DNA of 16,826 bases from Acidobacteriota bacterium (lineage in GTDB: Bacteria > Acidobacteriota > Vicinamibacteria > Vicinamibacterales > 2-12-FULL-66-21), in the NCBI GenBank assembly GCA_013697225.1, contig JACCXG010000620.1, positions 1 through 16,826 on the forward strand. Reading direction: 5' to 3'. The stretch's first letter is position 1; every line of letters begins with the position of its first letter. Under the pieces are notes generated by a model. That model was not told where the DNA came from, made no database searches, and saw nothing but the letters and a program-made list of their open reading frames with translations. A program made the translations under genes and the position numbers. Below, piece after piece: positions 15,474 to 16,826 of the stretch.

Positions 15474-16589
15474 ATGCACAGAATTCTTCTCGCCTATTCG
15501 GGCGGGCTCGACACATCTATCGCCATTCCGTGGCTGCGCGAGCGGTACGGGGCCGAGATCATCACCGTAACGGTGGACCTCGGGCAGGGTCGTGAGATCG
15601 CGGCCCTTCACGAACGCGCACTCGCCCTCGGTGCGGTGCGGGCCCACGTCCTCGATGCTCGCGAGGAGTTCGTTCGCGAATACATTCTGCCCACGCTTCA
15701 GGCCGGCGCGGTCTACGAGGACCGCTATCCTCTCGCAACAGCCCTCGCGCGGCCGCTCATGGCCAGGTGTCTGGTCGAGATCGCCAGGATGGAGGGGGCC
15801 GACGCGATCGCACACGGCTGCACCGGGGAGCACAACGATCAGGTGCGCCTGGAGGCATCGGCCAGGGCGCTCGATCCCTCGCTCACCATCATTGCCCCGG
15901 CGCAGTCGTGGGGAATGTCCCGGGACGAGAAGCTGGCATTCGCCCGAACCCGCAACATTCCTGTTCCCGAAGCATCGGAGGGGGTCTACAGCATCGACAC
16001 GAACCTGTGGGGGCGGGCCATCGCGGCGGGCGGCCTGGAGGATGCCTGGGTCGAACCGGCCGAGGACATCTACACGCTTACCCGCTCACCGCGCGAATGC
16101 CCGGAGGAGCCCGCTTACGTGGAGCTCGCCTTCGAGGCGGGCGTGCCCGTGCGCGCCAATGGAGTCGAGATGCCGCTGCTCGAGCTCATCGAGAGCCTCG
16201 AGATCATCGCAGGGGCCCACGGGGTCGGACGTATCGATGTCGTGGAGAACCGCCTCGCCGGCATCAAAGCCCGGGAGGTGTACGAGGCGCCGGCTGCCGT
16301 CGTCCTGCACACCGCGCACAAGGAGCTCGAGAAGCTCGTGATTCCAAGGGAGCTCGAACGCGTCAAGCACGATCTCAGCAGAATCTACGCCGACCTCGTG
16401 TACAGCGGCCTGTGGTTCTCCCACACACGCGAGACCATCGACGCCTTCGTCGCGGCGGTTCAGCCCCGCGTCACGGGAGCGGTTCGTCTGAAACTCTACA
16501 AAGGCGACTGCCGCATCGTCGGCAGGAAGTCTCCGTTCGCGGAGGTCGCCCCTGCAGCCGCGGCCGCGGCGGATCCGCAGGCCGTCTGA
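15474..16589 (+). CDS. argG: Argininosuccinate synthase, with variant loop and altered C-terminus
   Basis: ArgG joins citrulline and aspartate using ATP to give argininosuccinate. The 371-aa protein begins with the N-type ATP-pyrophosphatase loop AYSGGLDTS (residues 7-15), then VTVDLGQG, YPLATALARPL, and the citrulline/aspartate loop. That loop reads GCTGEHNDQVRLE (115-127) where most enzymes have GxTGKGNDQVRFE, so Lys-Gly is replaced by Glu-His. Later motifs SIDTNLWGR, GRIDVVENRLAGIKAREVYE and KLYKGDCRIVGRKSPF are normal. After GRKSPF the usual 30 or so residues, which help hold the tetramer in known structures, are absent and replaced by an Ala-rich tail of about 15 residues. A strong GGAGG lies 8 bases before the ATG, inside the argR end. 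The stop overlaps argH as TGATG. The assignment is firm; full activity is likely but the two deviations leave room for doubt. Confidence 0.93.
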   Translation: MHRILLAYSGGLDTSIAIPWLRERYGAEIITVTVDLGQGREIAALHERALALGAVRAHVLDAREEFVREYILPTLQAGAVYEDRYPLATALARPLMARCLVEIARMEGADAIAHGCTGEHNDQVRLEASARALDPSLTIIAPAQSWGMSRDEKLAFARTRNIPVPEASEGVYSIDTNLWGRAIAAGGLEDAWVEPAEDIYTLTRSPRECPEEPAYVELAFEAGVPVRANGVEMPLLELIESLEIIAGAHGVGRIDVVENRLAGIKAREVYEAPAAVVLHTAHKELEKLVIPRELERVKHDLSRIYADLVYSGLWFSHTRETIDAFVAAVQPRVTGAVRLKLYKGDCRIVGRKSPFAEVAPAAAAAADPQAV

Positions 16590-16826
16590 TGGCGCACCTG
16601 TGGTCCGGCCGTTTCGACGGCAGCCCCGACGCCGCTCTGTTCGAATTCGGCGCATCGTTCCGATTCGACCGCCGGTTGTTCGAGGACGATGTGATGGGGA
16701 GCCTTGCATGGGCCGAGGCGATTGCTGCTGCCGGTGTGCTCTCCAGCGATGAGGCGGCCCGGATTCGGGCTGCACTCGAGGAGATCCTCGCGGCGGGAAA
16801 GGACAGCTCGTTCTTTTCATCCGCTG
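16589..16826 (+). CDS. argH: Argininosuccinate lyase, N-terminal part (cut by window end)
   Basis: This lyase would split argininosuccinate to arginine and fumarate. Only the first 79 codons are visible. They read MAHLWSGRFDGSPDAALFEF and continue with SFRFDRRLFEDDVMGSLAWA, the characteristic N-terminus of ArgH (LWGGRF and the YD..L...D..GS.A.A pattern), with Phe-Asp-Arg in place of Tyr-Asp. The helix ending in EEILAAG is the expected next element. The ATG overlaps the argG stop by one base (TGATG), so it is translationally coupled; no separate ribosome binding site is seen. The catalytic serine loop lies outside the window. Confidence 0.9.
   Translation, partial: MAHLWSGRFDGSPDAALFEFGASFRFDRRLFEDDVMGSLAWAEAIAAAGVLSSDEAARIRAALEEILAAGKDSSFFSSA

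Noticed and set aside
14373..15833. A 486-codon open frame on the - strand spanning argC, the arg intergenic region, argR and argG
   Set aside because: It runs through the AT-rich promoter region and in a shadow frame of three confirmed genes; its sequence resembles no family.

Overview
This is a GC-rich, gene-dense bacterial chromosome segment made of ordinary-looking coding sequence. I see no tRNA, rRNA, CRISPR array, insertion sequence or phage gene. The content fits a free-living heterotrophic bacterium: glycogen/maltodextrin enzymes, exported amidohydrolase-like proteins with an outer-membrane barrel, and a compact arginine cluster. The exported amidohydrolases and the barrel protein imply a diderm. 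The combination resembles Acidobacteriota (perhaps Vicinamibacteria) or a neighbouring phylum. That placement is an inference from protein style and composition; no marker gene in the window proves it.

Region 1 (about 1-3547, + strand) carries alpha-glucan metabolism. A 5'-truncated GlgX-type debranching enzyme is followed 15 bases later by a GH77 4-alpha-glucanotransferase (MalQ). Together they would debranch and rearrange glycogen or maltodextrins.

Region 2 (3600-8884, - strand) is a three-gene unit, read from high to low coordinates. It starts with a large exported protein that fuses one amidohydrolase domain with metal ligands to a second domain that has lost them. Next comes a stand-alone exported amidohydrolase-like protein that has also lost the metal motif. 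The last gene encodes a predicted outer-membrane beta-barrel protein, in the same reading frame as its neighbour and separated from it only by one TGA codon. A candidate promoter lies upstream at about 8929-8957.

Region 3 (9062-16826) is a divergent arginine biosynthesis cluster. From a short AT-rich intergenic region at 14891-15011, argC-argB-argD-argA(GNAT type)-argJ-argF run on the - strand, and argR-argG-argH (argH cut by the window end) run on the + strand. Coupling is tight: two ATGA overlaps, one TGATG overlap, and gaps of 3 and 9 bases. The set gives a route from glutamate to arginine. ArgA and ArgJ acetylate glutamate, ArgB, ArgC and ArgD make N-acetylornithine, ArgJ recycles the acetyl group, ArgF makes citrulline, and ArgG and ArgH finish the pathway. 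No argE is present, and none is needed with ArgJ. ArgR would sense arginine and repress both arms from the shared intergenic region, which holds two back-to-back sigma70-like promoters and two ARG-box-like repeats.

I did not find a clearly new system. The points most worth a second look are the active-plus-degenerate amidohydrolase fusion with its inactive-looking paralogue and linked barrel protein, the ArgG with an altered conserved loop and replaced C-terminus, and the arg regulatory intergenic region.
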